DNA of 64,000 nucleotides from Bradyrhizobium sp. SK17 (GCF_002831585.1 NZ_CP025113.1:620001-684000); one strand, 5' to 3'. Positions 16,594 to 26,643 are shown, counted from the first letter of the stretch. Notes: a model not told the origin generated them from the letters alone. A program made the numbers and translations.

Positions 16594-17013
16594 TCAGCCG
16601 CTCATGAAGCGGTCGATGATCTCCTGCGGAAATGGCGACGATTTCAGCCTGTCCGGATCGTCCGGATGGCGGCCGACCAGCACCCTGGTCTCGAAGGCCT
16701 CGATCGCAAGCTGCTCGCCCTTGAACACGCGGTGCACCACCTCGAAGCTCGAGCGCTTGATGCTCTCGATCCGGGTCTCGATGGTAATCCAGTCGCCATG
16801 GGTCGACGGGATGTGGAATTTCGCCCTTGTGTCGACCATGGGAATGCCGACCAGGCCGTATTTGTGGACCAGGTCCTGCTTCGAGCAGCCGGCGGCCTCG
16901 AACATGATCGAAGTCGAGTCGTCGAACATCGCGAAGTAGCGCGGGTAATAGACGATGTTGGCAGGGTCGCAATCGCCCCACTGGATCTGCACGTCGCGCC
17001 GGTGGATGAACAT
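16594..17013 (-). CDS. Acyl-CoA thioesterase, 4-hydroxybenzoyl-CoA thioesterase-like hotdog family
   Basis: This 139-residue single-hotdog protein has the family signature near the N-terminus: QWGDCDPANIVYYPRYF, with the candidate catalytic aspartates at about residues 14 and 16 and the conserved tyrosines after them. Such enzymes hydrolyse aryl- or acyl-CoA thioesters in the cytoplasm. With a CoA ligase, crotonase and SDR in the same minus-strand set, a role in releasing 4-hydroxybenzoate-type acids from their CoA esters is attractive. The exact substrate is not visible in the sequence. Confidence 0.85.
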   Translation of the reverse strand: MFIHRRDVQIQWGDCDPANIVYYPRYFAMFDDSTSIMFEAAGCSKQDLVHKYGLVGIPMVDTRAKFHIPSTHGDWITIETRIESIKRSSFEVVHRVFKGEQLAIEAFETRVLVGRHPDDPDRLKSSPFPQEIIDRFMSG

Positions 17014-17039
17014 GGTCTATCCCTCGATTAATCGTGATC

Positions 17040-17072
17040 GATCCGGAACGGCGTTTCGCGCCGTTCCGGATC
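17040..17072. other. Strong hairpin between SDR and thioesterase genes
   Basis: A perfect 14-bp inverted repeat (GATCCGGAACGGCG with CGCCGTTCCGGATC, loop TTTCG) has no T tract on either strand. It probably stabilises or partly terminates the upstream crotonase-ligase-SDR message. Confidence 0.8.
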
Positions 17073-17077
17073 ATGCG

Positions 17078-17839
17078 TCAGCGCGGGGCCATCCGGAGCG
17101 CGGCATCGAGCCGCACCACTTCGCCGTTCAGATAGGGATTGTCGATCATGTGCAGCGCCAGCGAAGCGAACTCGTCGGCCTGGCCGAGCCGGCGCGGGAA
17201 CGGGATCGCGGCGGCGAGCGAGTCCTGGGCCTCCTGCGGTAGGCCGGCGAGCAAGGGCGTCATGAAAAGGCCGGGCGCGATCGTCAGCACGCGGATACCG
17301 AACTGCGCGAGCTCGCGCGCGATCGGCAAGGTCATCGCGACGATGCCGCCCTTGGACGCCGAATAGGCCGCCTGCCCGATCTGTCCGTCGTAGGCCGCGA
17401 CCGAGGCGGTCGAGATCACGACGCCGCGCTCGCCGGTCGCCTGCGGCTCGAGCTTCGACATCTCGGCGGTGGCAAGCCGCAGCATGTTGAAGGAGCCGAG
17501 CAGATTGACCTTGATCACCTTGTCGAAGTCGGCCAGCGCCATCGGCCCTTCGCGGCCGATCACGCGTTTTGCCACGCCGATGCCGGCGCAGTTCACCAGC
17601 ACGCGCGCCGGGCCATGCGCCTTGGCGGCGGCAGCGACCGCAGCCTCGGCGGCAGCGGCGTCGGCAACGTCGCAGACAACGGCAATGCCGCCGATCTCCG
17701 CCGCGACGCTCTCGGCGAGCTTGGCGTTGAGGTCGCAGACCGCGACCTTGGCACCCTGCGCGGCCAGCCGGCGCGCGGTCGCGGCACCCAATCCCGATGC
17801 ACCGCCGGTGACGATGGCGGCCTGGTCCTTCAACTGCAT
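17078..17839 (-). CDS. SDR-family 3-hydroxyacyl-CoA dehydrogenase (type II-like)
   Basis: This 253-residue NAD-dependent oxidoreductase resembles 3-hydroxyacyl-CoA dehydrogenase type II (HSD17B10-like). It has the Rossmann motif TGGASGLG (11-18), Asp36 that favours NAD, NCAG (83-86), and the catalytic set Ser146, Tyr159 and Lys163 within STASVAAYDGQIGQAAYSAS. ATG 17839 is preceded by AGGAGAA. It probably oxidises the 3-hydroxyacyl-CoA made by the crotonase two genes upstream. A close paralogue lies at 51352-52110 in the second CoA cluster. Confidence 0.9.
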   Translation of the reverse strand: MQLKDQAAIVTGGASGLGAATARRLAAQGAKVAVCDLNAKLAESVAAEIGGIAVVCDVADAAAAEAAVAAAAKAHGPARVLVNCAGIGVAKRVIGREGPMALADFDKVIKVNLLGSFNMLRLATAEMSKLEPQATGERGVVISTASVAAYDGQIGQAAYSASKGGIVAMTLPIARELAQFGIRVLTIAPGLFMTPLLAGLPQEAQDSLAAAIPFPRRLGQADEFASLALHMIDNPYLNGEVVRLDAALRMAPR

Positions 17840-17858
17840 GGCGTTCTCCTGTTCGAAA

Positions 17859-19742
17859 CTAGACTGACGTGATCACCGATGCCGGCGGCACCGGCGCATA
17901 GAGCGCGTCGATGATGTCAGTGCGATGCTCCAGCACCGCGCGCTGGTTGATCGAGCCCTTGTCGGTGATCTCGCCGCGATCGATCGACAGCGGGCCGTCG
18001 AGCAGGATCGCCCGCGCGATCCGGTTCGACGAGCCGGTTGCGCTCGCAAGCACACGCGCGAAACGTTCACGGAAGGCGGCGCGCACCAGCGGATCATTGG
18101 CCGCGGCCATGACGTCGTTCGCGGCAAGCGCCGGATTGATCAGGCGGCAGCCATCGAGATCGAGGATCACGATCGCCGCGAGCTCGTCGCGGTTGATTCC
18201 CGCGATCACGACGTCGCGCACCAGCGGCGCGCAAGCGCCGACGAAGCGCGCCCGCAACGGGCCGACGCTGACCCAGGTGCCGCTCGCCAGCTTGAAATCC
18301 TCGGCGATGCGGCCGTCGAAATCGAACCCGGCATCGAGATTGGCGGGATCGGCGGGCTTCAGCGCATCGCCGAACTTGTAGAACCCCTCCTCGTCGAAGG
18401 CTTTCGCGGTCAGCTCGGGCTGCCGCCAGTAGCCCGGCGTCACGTTCGGCCCCTTGGCGCGGACCTCGAGCTTGCCGTTGTTGGGCACCAGCTTCGCGTC
18501 ATTGCCTGACACCGGCAGGCCGACATGGCCGGAGCGGCTGGTATCGGGGCGCACCGACATGAAGAACGGCGAGGTCTCTGTGGCGCCGAGCCCGGTGAGC
18601 ATCGGTACGCGATAGCCCTTCTCCTGCACCGCGAGCGCATCGAGGCTGTTCCAGACGAACGGCGACAGCGCCGCGCCCGAAAAGAACATCGCATGCAGCC
18701 GGTGGAAGAATTTCTCCCTCAAGGCCTCGTCGTCGCGCAGGTAGGGCAGCAGCGATTCATAGCCCTTCGGCACGTTGAAATAGACCGTCGGCGAGATCTC
18801 GCGCAGGTTTCGCACCGTCTCCTCGATGCCGCCGGGCACCGGCTTGCCGTCATCGAGATACATCGAGCCGCCATTGTAGAGCGTCAGCCCGACATTGTGA
18901 TTGCCGCCGAAGGTATGATTCCACGGCAGCCAGTCGACGATCACGGGCGGCTCGTCCTTGAGGAACGCCAGCGTCTCGCGCAGCATGACCTGGTTGGCGC
19001 AGATCATGCGCTGGGTGTTGATGACGGCCTTGGGATTGCCGGTCGAGCCCGACGTGAGCAGGAATTTCGCGATCGTGTCCGGACCGACGGCGGCATGGAT
19101 CGCGTCGAGGCGCGGATCCTCGGGCGTTGCCATCAGATCGGCGAGCGCCGTCACCGTGCGGCTGGGCACCGCCCCGCGGCTTGCCGCGATCTCGACGTCG
19201 GCCCCGACATTGGCGCGCAACGCGTCGGCGAACTTGTCGGCATCGTCGACGAAGACCAGGCCGGGTGTCAGAAGCTTGATGACGTAGCCGAGCTTGCCGT
19301 AGTCGCGCGATACCAGCGAATAGGCCGGCGACACCGGGCAGAACGGAATTCCGGCATACAACGCACCGAGCGCGATCAGTGCGTGATCGATCGAATTGCC
19401 CGACAGGATCACGATCGGCCGCTCGGCGGACAGCCCGCGCGCAAGCAATGACGAAGCGATCCGGCGCGTGGCGTCATACAATTGCGCGTAGGTGATCTGC
19501 CGCCAGCCGCCACCGGCCGCGCGCTCGGCCATGAACACGCGGTTCGGCTCAACCGCCGCCCAGTGATGCAGGCGGTCGGTCAGGCGAACCGGAAAATCGG
19601 CGAGCTTGAGTTTCGGGCGAAGATAGATCGTGCCGTCGTCGCGGCGCTCGACGGTGACGGCGGGATTGCCGAACGAGATCGGGCGTAGCGGGTGCGTAGC
19701 CGCGGTGGATGCAGACGGCGATGTGTCAGCCTTGGCGGTCAT
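17859..19742 (-). CDS. Feruloyl-CoA synthetase-like acyl-CoA ligase
   Basis: This 627-residue AMP-forming ligase belongs to the ANL superfamily and most resembles feruloyl-CoA synthetases, which activate hydroxycinnamates with ATP and CoA. The AMP-binding P-loop is LLTSGSTGNPKAVINT; later come VDWLPWNHTFGGNH, the GLGATETSP block and the DGRIAEDFKLASGTWVSVG segment. The C-terminal TDKGSINQRAVL matches the end of its paralogue at 48451. Its ATG overlaps the end of the upstream crotonase gene by four bases. The substrate class is inferred from family resemblance. Confidence 0.85.
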   Translation of the reverse strand: MTAKADTSPSASTAATHPLRPISFGNPAVTVERRDDGTIYLRPKLKLADFPVRLTDRLHHWAAVEPNRVFMAERAAGGGWRQITYAQLYDATRRIASSLLARGLSAERPIVILSGNSIDHALIALGALYAGIPFCPVSPAYSLVSRDYGKLGYVIKLLTPGLVFVDDADKFADALRANVGADVEIAASRGAVPSRTVTALADLMATPEDPRLDAIHAAVGPDTIAKFLLTSGSTGNPKAVINTQRMICANQVMLRETLAFLKDEPPVIVDWLPWNHTFGGNHNVGLTLYNGGSMYLDDGKPVPGGIEETVRNLREISPTVYFNVPKGYESLLPYLRDDEALREKFFHRLHAMFFSGAALSPFVWNSLDALAVQEKGYRVPMLTGLGATETSPFFMSVRPDTSRSGHVGLPVSGNDAKLVPNNGKLEVRAKGPNVTPGYWRQPELTAKAFDEEGFYKFGDALKPADPANLDAGFDFDGRIAEDFKLASGTWVSVGPLRARFVGACAPLVRDVVIAGINRDELAAIVILDLDGCRLINPALAANDVMAAANDPLVRAAFRERFARVLASATGSSNRIARAILLDGPLSIDRGEITDKGSINQRAVLEHRTDIIDALYAPVPPASVITSV

Positions 19743-20533
19743 GTTGGCTTCACCTTGGCGGTCTTGCGATCCAGGAAAGCGCGGATCCGCTTCTTGGCTT
19801 CCTTGTCGCTCTGCGCCACCGTGGCCATCAGCGATTCCATCAAGAGGCCGGTCTGTGGATTGGCTTCCGCGATCATCGGCAGTGCCTGCAACACGGCGAA
19901 ATTGGTCAGCGGCGCGTTGGCGGCGACGCGCTCGGCGAGATCGAGGGCCTTGGGCAGCGCACCATCGGCCTCGGTGAGATATTGCGAGAAGCCGTAGGCG
20001 GCGCCCTCGGTCGCCGAATAGACCCGGCCGGTCAGCATCATGTCGGCCATCCGCGGCACGCCGATCAGGCGCGGCAACCGCACCGATCCGCCGCCGCCGA
20101 CGAAGATGCCGCGCTGGCCCTCGGGCAGCGCGAAATAGGCGGACGGCTCGGCGACCCGGATATGCGCCGCGCAGGCCAGCTCCAGCCCGCCGCCGATCAC
20201 CGCGCCCTTCAGCGCGGCGATCACGGGCACCCGGCAATACTGGATGCGGTCGAACACCCGGTGCCACATCTGGGAATGCACCAGGCCCTCGGTAGCATCG
20301 CGTTCGGTGAGTTCGGAAAGATCGAGGCCGGACGAGAAATGATCGCCGACGCCGTGGATGACGACCGCGCCGACGTCCTCAGGGATCGCCGCAAAGCAAT
20401 CCCGCAGCGCCAGGATGATGCCGTCATTCAGCGCATTGCGCTTGGCGGGCCGATTGAGCCCGACCGTCAGCACCGCCCCCTGCGTCTCGATCCTGAGCAG
20501 CGAGGCGTCGCCCGTGTCGGCAGCGTTTCCCAT
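19739..20533 (-). CDS. Enoyl-CoA hydratase/isomerase-family (crotonase) protein
   Basis: This 264-residue crotonase-fold protein has the oxyanion-hole segments GDHFSSGLDLSEL and KGAVIGGGLELACAAHI. Further segments are LPEGQRGIFVGGGGSVRL and MMLTGRVYSATEGAAYG. It leads the minus-strand operon and is translationally coupled to the CoA ligase, so it likely hydrates (or hydrates and cleaves) the enoyl-CoA product of that ligase. A CouA-like role in hydroxycinnamate breakdown is a reasonable guess, but crotonase substrates are hard to assign from sequence. Confidence 0.85.
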   Translation of the reverse strand: MGNAADTGDASLLRIETQGAVLTVGLNRPAKRNALNDGIILALRDCFAAIPEDVGAVVIHGVGDHFSSGLDLSELTERDATEGLVHSQMWHRVFDRIQYCRVPVIAALKGAVIGGGLELACAAHIRVAEPSAYFALPEGQRGIFVGGGGSVRLPRLIGVPRMADMMLTGRVYSATEGAAYGFSQYLTEADGALPKALDLAERVAANAPLTNFAVLQALPMIAEANPQTGLLMESLMATVAQSDKEAKKRIRAFLDRKTAKVKPT

Positions 20534-20556
20534 GGCGTTATTGTTTCCTGTTCAGA

Positions 20557-20577
20557 ATAGTTATGTTTTATAACTAT
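20557..20577. promoter_or_regulatory. Palindromic operator upstream of the crotonase-ligase operon
   Basis: A perfect inverted repeat ATAGTTAT-GTTTT-ATAACTAT lies 24 bases before the crotonase start. Its size and AT-rich make-up fit a MarR-family operator, and the MarR gene 9 kb away is the obvious candidate. Binding is inferred. Confidence 0.65.
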
Positions 20578-20615
20578 CATGGCAGGAGTCAAGGCGGGGG
20601 CCTTCCCACACGATT

Positions 20616-20736
20616 GTCGTCCTGGCGAAAGCCAGGACCCATAACCACCGTATTTGATGATGAACGGAATCGTGGCCCCAGCGTCGCGCACAATCGAGAT
20701 TCGGGGTAATGGGTCCTGGCTTTCGCCAGGACGACG
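20616..20736. repeat. Long palindromic intergenic repeat (gtcgtcctggcgaaagccagg family)
   Basis: The outer arms GTCGTCCTGGCGAAAGCCAG and CTGGCTTTCGCCAGGACGAC are nearly perfect and enclose about 80 bases. It occupies much of the 310-bp gap between the crotonase and DUF3237 genes, in which no gene was seen. Related copies with CCCGGCGAAGGCCGGG arms lie at 54216 and 61816. Confidence 0.85.
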
Positions 20737-20843
20737 CGGGATGTGTTGCACCGACGGTGACCGATGCCCCCGCATTTTTGCGCCGTGAACCGTCCGAGCT
20801 TGCTCTTCATCTCGTGTGGGCGCGATGCGCCCTGCCTGAAGCC

Positions 20844-21305
20844 TCACAACACCTGATGCACGTCGATCACGACGCGGTCGGCGTGGCGGGCGGCGGAGCC
20901 GATGAAGATGTGCTCCATCAGCCAGCGGTACTTCTCGGCGCCGGTCTCGAATTTCGGCACGGTGCGGAAATAGATCAGCTTGGGGTCGACCGGCTCGCCA
21001 CGCTTGAGCTTCTCGAGCAGCTCGACCGGACCGAAGCGGATGCCCTTGTTCTCGACATAGACCACCGCGCCGTCGTCGGTTTCGAAAGCATATTTTGCTT
21101 CCAGGTCGATCAGCTCGTTGGGCCGGATGATCTGGAAGTCGGCGCCGAACGGCAACACCTTGCCGTTGATCCCCTCGCCTTTCACCTCGCCGCCGATGAT
21201 CGGAATGATGCGGCGGACGCCGGTGCCGATATCGCCGGCGGATGTCACCTCGGCGATCCGGGCGGTGATGGTGAAGACGTATCTGGTCTGGAGTTCGGGA
21301 TTCAT
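20844..21305 (-). CDS. DUF3237 (UPF0311) family protein
   Basis: This 153-residue protein matches the DUF3237 pattern: an early segment around GDIGTGVRRIIPIIGGEVKG, then PFGADFQIIRPNELIDLEAKY, KGIRFGP and a late YFRTVPKFETGAEKY. Members are small beta-rich proteins of unknown function, often encoded near aromatic or acyl-CoA catabolic genes. No signal peptide or membrane segment is evident. It is separated from the TRAP genes by a palindromic repeat and may be cotranscribed with them. The family call is good; no reaction can be assigned. Confidence 0.85.
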   Translation of the reverse strand: MNPELQTRYVFTITARIAEVTSAGDIGTGVRRIIPIIGGEVKGEGINGKVLPFGADFQIIRPNELIDLEAKYAFETDDGAVVYVENKGIRFGPVELLEKLKRGEPVDPKLIYFRTVPKFETGAEKYRWLMEHIFIGSAARHADRVVIDVHQVL

Positions 21306-21323
21306 AGGGAACCTATCTATTGA

Positions 21324-21372
21324 GGCATGATCCCTTTCGGAAAACCGGACCCCACTTTTCCGGGATCATGCC
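21324..21372. repeat. Palindromic intergenic repeat (gcatgatcc family)
   Basis: The arms GGCATGATCC and GGATCATGCC flank an inner GGAAAACCGG/CCACTTTTCC stem. It reaches the stop codon of the TRAP large permease gene. It is the same family as the elements at 2324 and 16496. Confidence 0.82.
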
Positions 21373-22688
21373 TAGCCTATCATGCGCTGCGGCAGCCAGG
21401 TCGCGAGCAGCGGGAACAGGATCAGGATCACCAGCCGGATCAGGTCGGTGATCACGAAAGGCAGCACGCCGACGAAAATCGTCGACATGTTGACGTCCTT
21501 GATCACGCTCTTGATCACGAACACGTTCATGCCGACCGGCGGATGGATCAGGCCGAGCTCGACCGTCATGACGATGATGATGCCGAACCAGATCGGATCG
21601 AAGCCGAGCGCGGTGACCACCGGGAACACGATCGGCACGGTGAGGATCACCATCGCCATCGCGTCCATCAGGCAGCCGAGCACCAGATACATCAGGAGGA
21701 TCAGCGCCAGCACGCCATAGGGTCCGATCCCGAGACCGGTGAGGAACTCGGTCACGTTCTGCGGCGTCTGGGTGATGGTGAGGAAATAGCCGAAGCAGAG
21801 CGCACCGATCAGCACGGTGAAGACCGCCGCGGCGGTGCGGGTCGCCTGCAACAGCGATTGCAGGATGCCGTCCCTGGTCAGCTTGCCCCTGAGGATTCCG
21901 ATGATGAACGCGCCGACCGCACCGACCGCGCCGGCTTCGGTCGGCACGAAGAAGCCGCCATAGAGGCCGCCGATCACGAACAGGAACAGCAGCAGCGGCG
22001 ACCAGACGTCGCGCATCGCGACAAGACGCTCATGCCACGACGCCTTCTTTCCCGCCGGCAGGAAACCGGGCCGGGTGACACCGATGATGCCGATCGTGAT
22101 CATGTGCATCAGGATCGCGAGCAGTCCGGGGATCACGCCGGCGATGAACAGCTTGCCGATGTCCTGCTGGGTGATGATGCCATAGACCGCCAGCACCGTG
22201 GACGGCGGCAGCATCGCGCCGAGCGTGCCGCCGACCGCGATCACGCCGGTCGAGAACGACTGCGGGTAGCCGAAGCGGCGCATCTCGGGATAGGCCACCG
22301 CCGAGAAGGTCGCAGCCGTTGCGACCGACGAGCCCGAGATCGCGGCGAACCCGCCGCAGGCCGCGATGGTCGCGATGCCGAGCCCGCCCTTCCAATGGCC
22401 GACGAAGGTATTGGCGGCCCGGAACAGCTCGCGGCTGATGCCGGAGACGGAGACGAAGGCGCCCATCAGCAGGAACATCGGGATCACGCCGAACGAATAA
22501 TCCGTCACCGTGCGCATCGTGGTCTGGCCGACCAGTTTCAGCGCCGGCGCGAAGCCGGTGAGATAGCCGAAGCCTGTGATGCCGACGAGGCCCATTGCCA
22601 TACCGACAGGCACACGCAACAGCATCAGCGCGAACAGGCAGACGAAGCCGATGACGGCGACGGCCTCGGGACTCAGATCAAGACTCAT
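21372..22688 (-). CDS. dctM: TRAP transporter large permease (DctM-like)
   Basis: This 438-residue inner-membrane protein is the channel-forming large subunit of a TRAP importer, which takes up carboxylic acids using a sodium or proton gradient. It is hydrophobic throughout, with family-typical segments AISGSSVATAATFSAVAYPEM, GGTLGAMLPPSTVLAVYGI and LGLIHPPVGMNVFVI read in parts. The start is the ATG at 22688, the only in-frame one near the small subunit gene. It follows the small subunit gene by 20 bases in a three-gene operon. Confidence 0.93.
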   Translation of the reverse strand: MSLDLSPEAVAVIGFVCLFALMLLRVPVGMAMGLVGITGFGYLTGFAPALKLVGQTTMRTVTDYSFGVIPMFLLMGAFVSVSGISRELFRAANTFVGHWKGGLGIATIAACGGFAAISGSSVATAATFSAVAYPEMRRFGYPQSFSTGVIAVGGTLGAMLPPSTVLAVYGIITQQDIGKLFIAGVIPGLLAILMHMITIGIIGVTRPGFLPAGKKASWHERLVAMRDVWSPLLLFLFVIGGLYGGFFVPTEAGAVGAVGAFIIGILRGKLTRDGILQSLLQATRTAAAVFTVLIGALCFGYFLTITQTPQNVTEFLTGLGIGPYGVLALILLMYLVLGCLMDAMAMVILTVPIVFPVVTALGFDPIWFGIIIVMTVELGLIHPPVGMNVFVIKSVIKDVNMSTIFVGVLPFVITDLIRLVILILFPLLATWLPQRMIG

Positions 22689-22708
22689 GGTTTCAGACTC
22701 ATGGCCGT

Positions 22709-23275
22709 CTACTCCGCGGTCTTGATCTTGGCATCGTGGATATCCTCCGGATGGAAGATCAGGCGGTAGGTGCGGATCGCGATCAGCAGCACGGCGGAGA
22801 CGTCGCCGATCCACGACACCAGGAAGAACGGCCAGACCGGCACGCCGAGATCCATGGTGACGATGTGGCTGCTCCTGGTGTCGATCACCTTGTCGACCAG
22901 CGTGTAGGTCTGCACGCTCACCACGAACAGCAGCACCAGGGTGGCGAAGATGTCGATCCAGCGCTGGTAGCGCGGCGAGGCGTTGGCCCAGACCAGATCG
23001 ACCGTGATGTGGGTGCCGCGATAGCTGGTCGCCGCGATGCCCCAGAAGATCAGGATGCCGAGCAGGAACTGGCCGAAATTGTAGTAGTCCGGGATCGTCA
23101 CCGCGAAGAATTTGCGCATGAACACCGCAACGAAGGTGTTGAGCGCGACGACGCCGACGAAGAACGCCGCCACCCATTCGATCGAATCGATGAAGCGGTC
23201 CATCACATTCTTGCGCACCGGCTCGGGCGGACCGGTGATCGCACCGTCTTGGGAGATTTCGGTGGTTGCAGCCAT
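22709..23275 (-). CDS. dctQ: TRAP transporter small permease (DctQ-like)
   Basis: This 188-residue membrane protein has the four-helix plan of DctQ small subunits: a helix near IEWVAAFFVGVVALNTFVAV, then FGQFLLGILIFWGIAAT with the conserved TSYRGTHITVDLVW block, then two further helices. ATG 23275 is chosen over an upstream in-frame codon at 23326 that lies inside a repeat. The C-terminal tail is soluble. It bridges the DctP and DctM partners. Confidence 0.9.
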   Translation of the reverse strand: MAATTEISQDGAITGPPEPVRKNVMDRFIDSIEWVAAFFVGVVALNTFVAVFMRKFFAVTIPDYYNFGQFLLGILIFWGIAATSYRGTHITVDLVWANASPRYQRWIDIFATLVLLFVVSVQTYTLVDKVIDTRSSHIVTMDLGVPVWPFFLVSWIGDVSAVLLIAIRTYRLIFHPEDIHDAKIKTAE

Positions 23276-23296
23276 GGCTCGAGATCCTACCCCCAC

Positions 23297-23394
23297 GTCA
23301 TGGCCGGGCTCGTCCCGGCCATCCACGTCTTCGTTCCGTTGAGCAGTAAGGCGTGGATGCCCGGGTCAAGCCAGGGCATGACGACCGCATTTGC
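23297..23394. repeat. Palindromic intergenic repeat (gtcatggccgggc family)
   Basis: The arms GTCATGGCCGGGCTCGTCC and the matching GGGTCAAGCCAGGGCATGAC enclose GGCCATCCACG/CGTGGATGCC. It separates the dctP and dctQ genes and may adjust their relative expression. Confidence 0.75.
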
Positions 23395-23407
23395 CTCGGC
23401 AGTTCGC

Positions 23408-24442
23408 CTAGAGCCCCGCCCCGTACTTCTTCAGCGTGGCCTGTAGATCGGCGTCGATCTTCTCGGCATCGCCGCCGGCCTTCTTCACCGCCTCGGCCCA
23501 ACTGTCGTGCAGCGGCTTGACCGCCTTCTTCCATTCGGCGAGCTGCTCCGGCGTCAGCGGATAGACCTCATGGCCCGGCAGCGCCTTCATCTTGGTGCGG
23601 CCGTTGGCTTCGAAGTCGGTCCAGGGATCGGTGACCTTGGAGGCCCATTCCGGCGAGCAGTGATCGTCGATCACCTTCTTCTGGGCATCCGACATCGAAT
23701 TGTATTTGGCGAGGTTCATGTTGTAGGTGAACACCGTCGTGTAGAGCGGCACGTCCATGTGGTACTTCACCACCTTGTCGATGCCGAACAGGAAGATCGA
23801 GCCCCATGGGAAGGTGATCTCGTCGGCCACGCCGCGCTCGATCGCGTCGCGCGATTCCGGCGCGGAGGCCTGCACATTGGTGCCGCCGAACATCTTCACC
23901 ATCTCGCCGATCGTGCTCTGCGCCGGGCGCACCTTGACCCCGCTGAGATCGCTCGGCAGCACGATCTTCTTCTTGCCGTGCAGCGCGCCCGGATCATGGA
24001 TGAAGGCGAAGCAGAGCTTGGTGTCCTTCATCTCGGTCGGCGCATATTTGTGATACCACTCGTTCAGCGCCAACGTGCCCTTCTTGCCGTCCGAGAACAC
24101 GAACGGCAGCTGGCCGGCGGCCGCGATCGGGAAACGGCCGGGCTGATAGCCCGGATTGACGTAGGTGACGTCGGCAATGCCGTCGCGCGCCATGTCGTAG
24201 TGGTCGAATGCCTTGCCGAGCTGTTCGGACGGAAACACGGTGACCTTGATGGTGCCGCCCGATGCCTTCTCGATATCGGCGGCCCAGGCCTGCGTCGCCG
24301 GCACCAGCGGATGCGCCGGCGGCACCCACAGCGACACCTTGAGATTGACGGTCTTGTCCTGCGCCAGCGCAGGTCCAATGGCGGGACCCGCGGCCGGTAT
24401 GACGGCGGCTGCCATCAGCAGCGCCAGCACTGTTTTCCTCAT
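23408..24442 (-). CDS. dctP: TRAP transporter substrate-binding protein (DctP family)
   Basis: This 344-residue periplasmic binding protein has a signal peptide ending at PALA, then QDKTVNLKVSLWVPPAHPL. Family blocks include FPSEQLGKAFDHYDMARDG, GVKVRPAQSTIGEMVKMFG and AWSDIEF-like positions replaced by VADEITFPWG. ATG 24442 lies behind GGAGGAGG; a GTG one codon upstream is possible. The three TRAP genes are transcribed away from pobA, so 4-hydroxybenzoate or a related aromatic acid is a plausible ligand. That link is contextual only. Confidence 0.9.
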   Translation of the reverse strand: MRKTVLALLMAAAVIPAAGPAIGPALAQDKTVNLKVSLWVPPAHPLVPATQAWAADIEKASGGTIKVTVFPSEQLGKAFDHYDMARDGIADVTYVNPGYQPGRFPIAAAGQLPFVFSDGKKGTLALNEWYHKYAPTEMKDTKLCFAFIHDPGALHGKKKIVLPSDLSGVKVRPAQSTIGEMVKMFGGTNVQASAPESRDAIERGVADEITFPWGSIFLFGIDKVVKYHMDVPLYTTVFTYNMNLAKYNSMSDAQKKVIDDHCSPEWASKVTDPWTDFEANGRTKMKALPGHEVYPLTPEQLAEWKKAVKPLHDSWAEAVKKAGGDAEKIDADLQATLKKYGAGL

Positions 24443-24492
24443 CACGCCTCCTCCTCTCCATGACGGCGGGCTTCGTGCCCGGTCTCGTTACT

Positions 24493-25883
<1,391 letters not shown>

Positions 25884-25931
25884 GTCGCTGTCTCTCTCGT
25901 CGAGCAACCTCGCCGTTGCGCCCCAGCCGCC

Positions 25932-26030
25932 ATACCCCGCGCATGCGGGGTATCCAGTGCGCCGCGTGTTCTCGATTCCTGCCGCGCTCTCTGGAATACT
26001 GGATCGCCCGGTCAAAAGCCGGGCGATGAC
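25932..26030. repeat. Palindromic intergenic repeat (accccgcatgcggggt family)
   Basis: The hairpin ATACCCCGC-GCAT-GCGGGGTAT is followed by GGATCGCCCGG/CCGGGCGATGA, as in a composite REP-like unit. It lies in the 280-bp gap after pobA and may serve as its terminator. A fragment of the same family occurs at about 33261-33285. Confidence 0.75.
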
Positions 26031-26163
26031 AGCGGGAGATGCGACAACAGCCTTGCCGCGTTCAAACGCCCACGCAAATCCCGTTTAAAACTTTGTAGGC
26101 GGTGAAACCGTCGTCGACATCGCGTTCAATGGCGCCAACGCAAACGCTACACGCGAGCTTCAG

Positions 26164-26643
26164 ATGACCACCGATACTCACATCGCGCCCGACATTCCCC
26201 AAGACGTCCCAGAAGGCTTCGAGCCGCTGTTCCGCAAGAGCCCGCTCACCGAGCCATGGGAGCCGCTTTACCAGAGGAAGACCGAGCGCTCCGTCATCAT
26301 CGGCCTGCGGCTGGCGCGGCCGCACACCAACGGCCGCGGCCTGATCCATGGCGGGTTGATCGCGGCACTCTCCGACAACGCAATGGGCTATAGCTGCGGC
26401 CAGGCGACCGGCTGGACCACCTCATATGTGACGATCTCGCTCACGGTCGATTTCGTCGGCACCGCCAATGTCGGGCAATGGCTTTCGATCGAGAGCGATG
26501 TGATCAAGACCGGCAGCACGATCTGCTTCGCACAGAGCCTGATCAAGGCCGACGGCGTGACGATCGCGCGCGCCAGCGGCACGTTCCGCGTGGTGCCGAA
26601 GAAGGCGCCGGTGAGCCAAGCGCCTTCGAGCCGAGCTAGCTGA
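26164..26643 (+). CDS. PaaI-family hotdog thioesterase
   Basis: This 159-residue cytoplasmic protein has the PaaI/YigI-like signature GLIHGGLIAALSDNAMGYS, with the HGG and downstream Asp that form the active site of this hotdog class. The later VSLTVDFVG-like segment appears as TISLTVDFVGTANVGQWL. It probably hydrolyses short or aryl acyl-CoA esters. Its 3' end overlaps the convergent LysR gene by eight bases. The substrate is unknown. Confidence 0.85.
   Translation: MTTDTHIAPDIPQDVPEGFEPLFRKSPLTEPWEPLYQRKTERSVIIGLRLARPHTNGRGLIHGGLIAALSDNAMGYSCGQATGWTTSYVTISLTVDFVGTANVGQWLSIESDVIKTGSTICFAQSLIKADGVTIARASGTFRVVPKKAPVSQAPSSRAS

Noticed and set aside
21327..22769. Plus-strand open frame of 480 codons opposite the TRAP large permease gene
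   Set aside because: It is rich in His, Arg, Asp and Gln without a hydrophobic core, whereas the minus frame is a textbook DctM.
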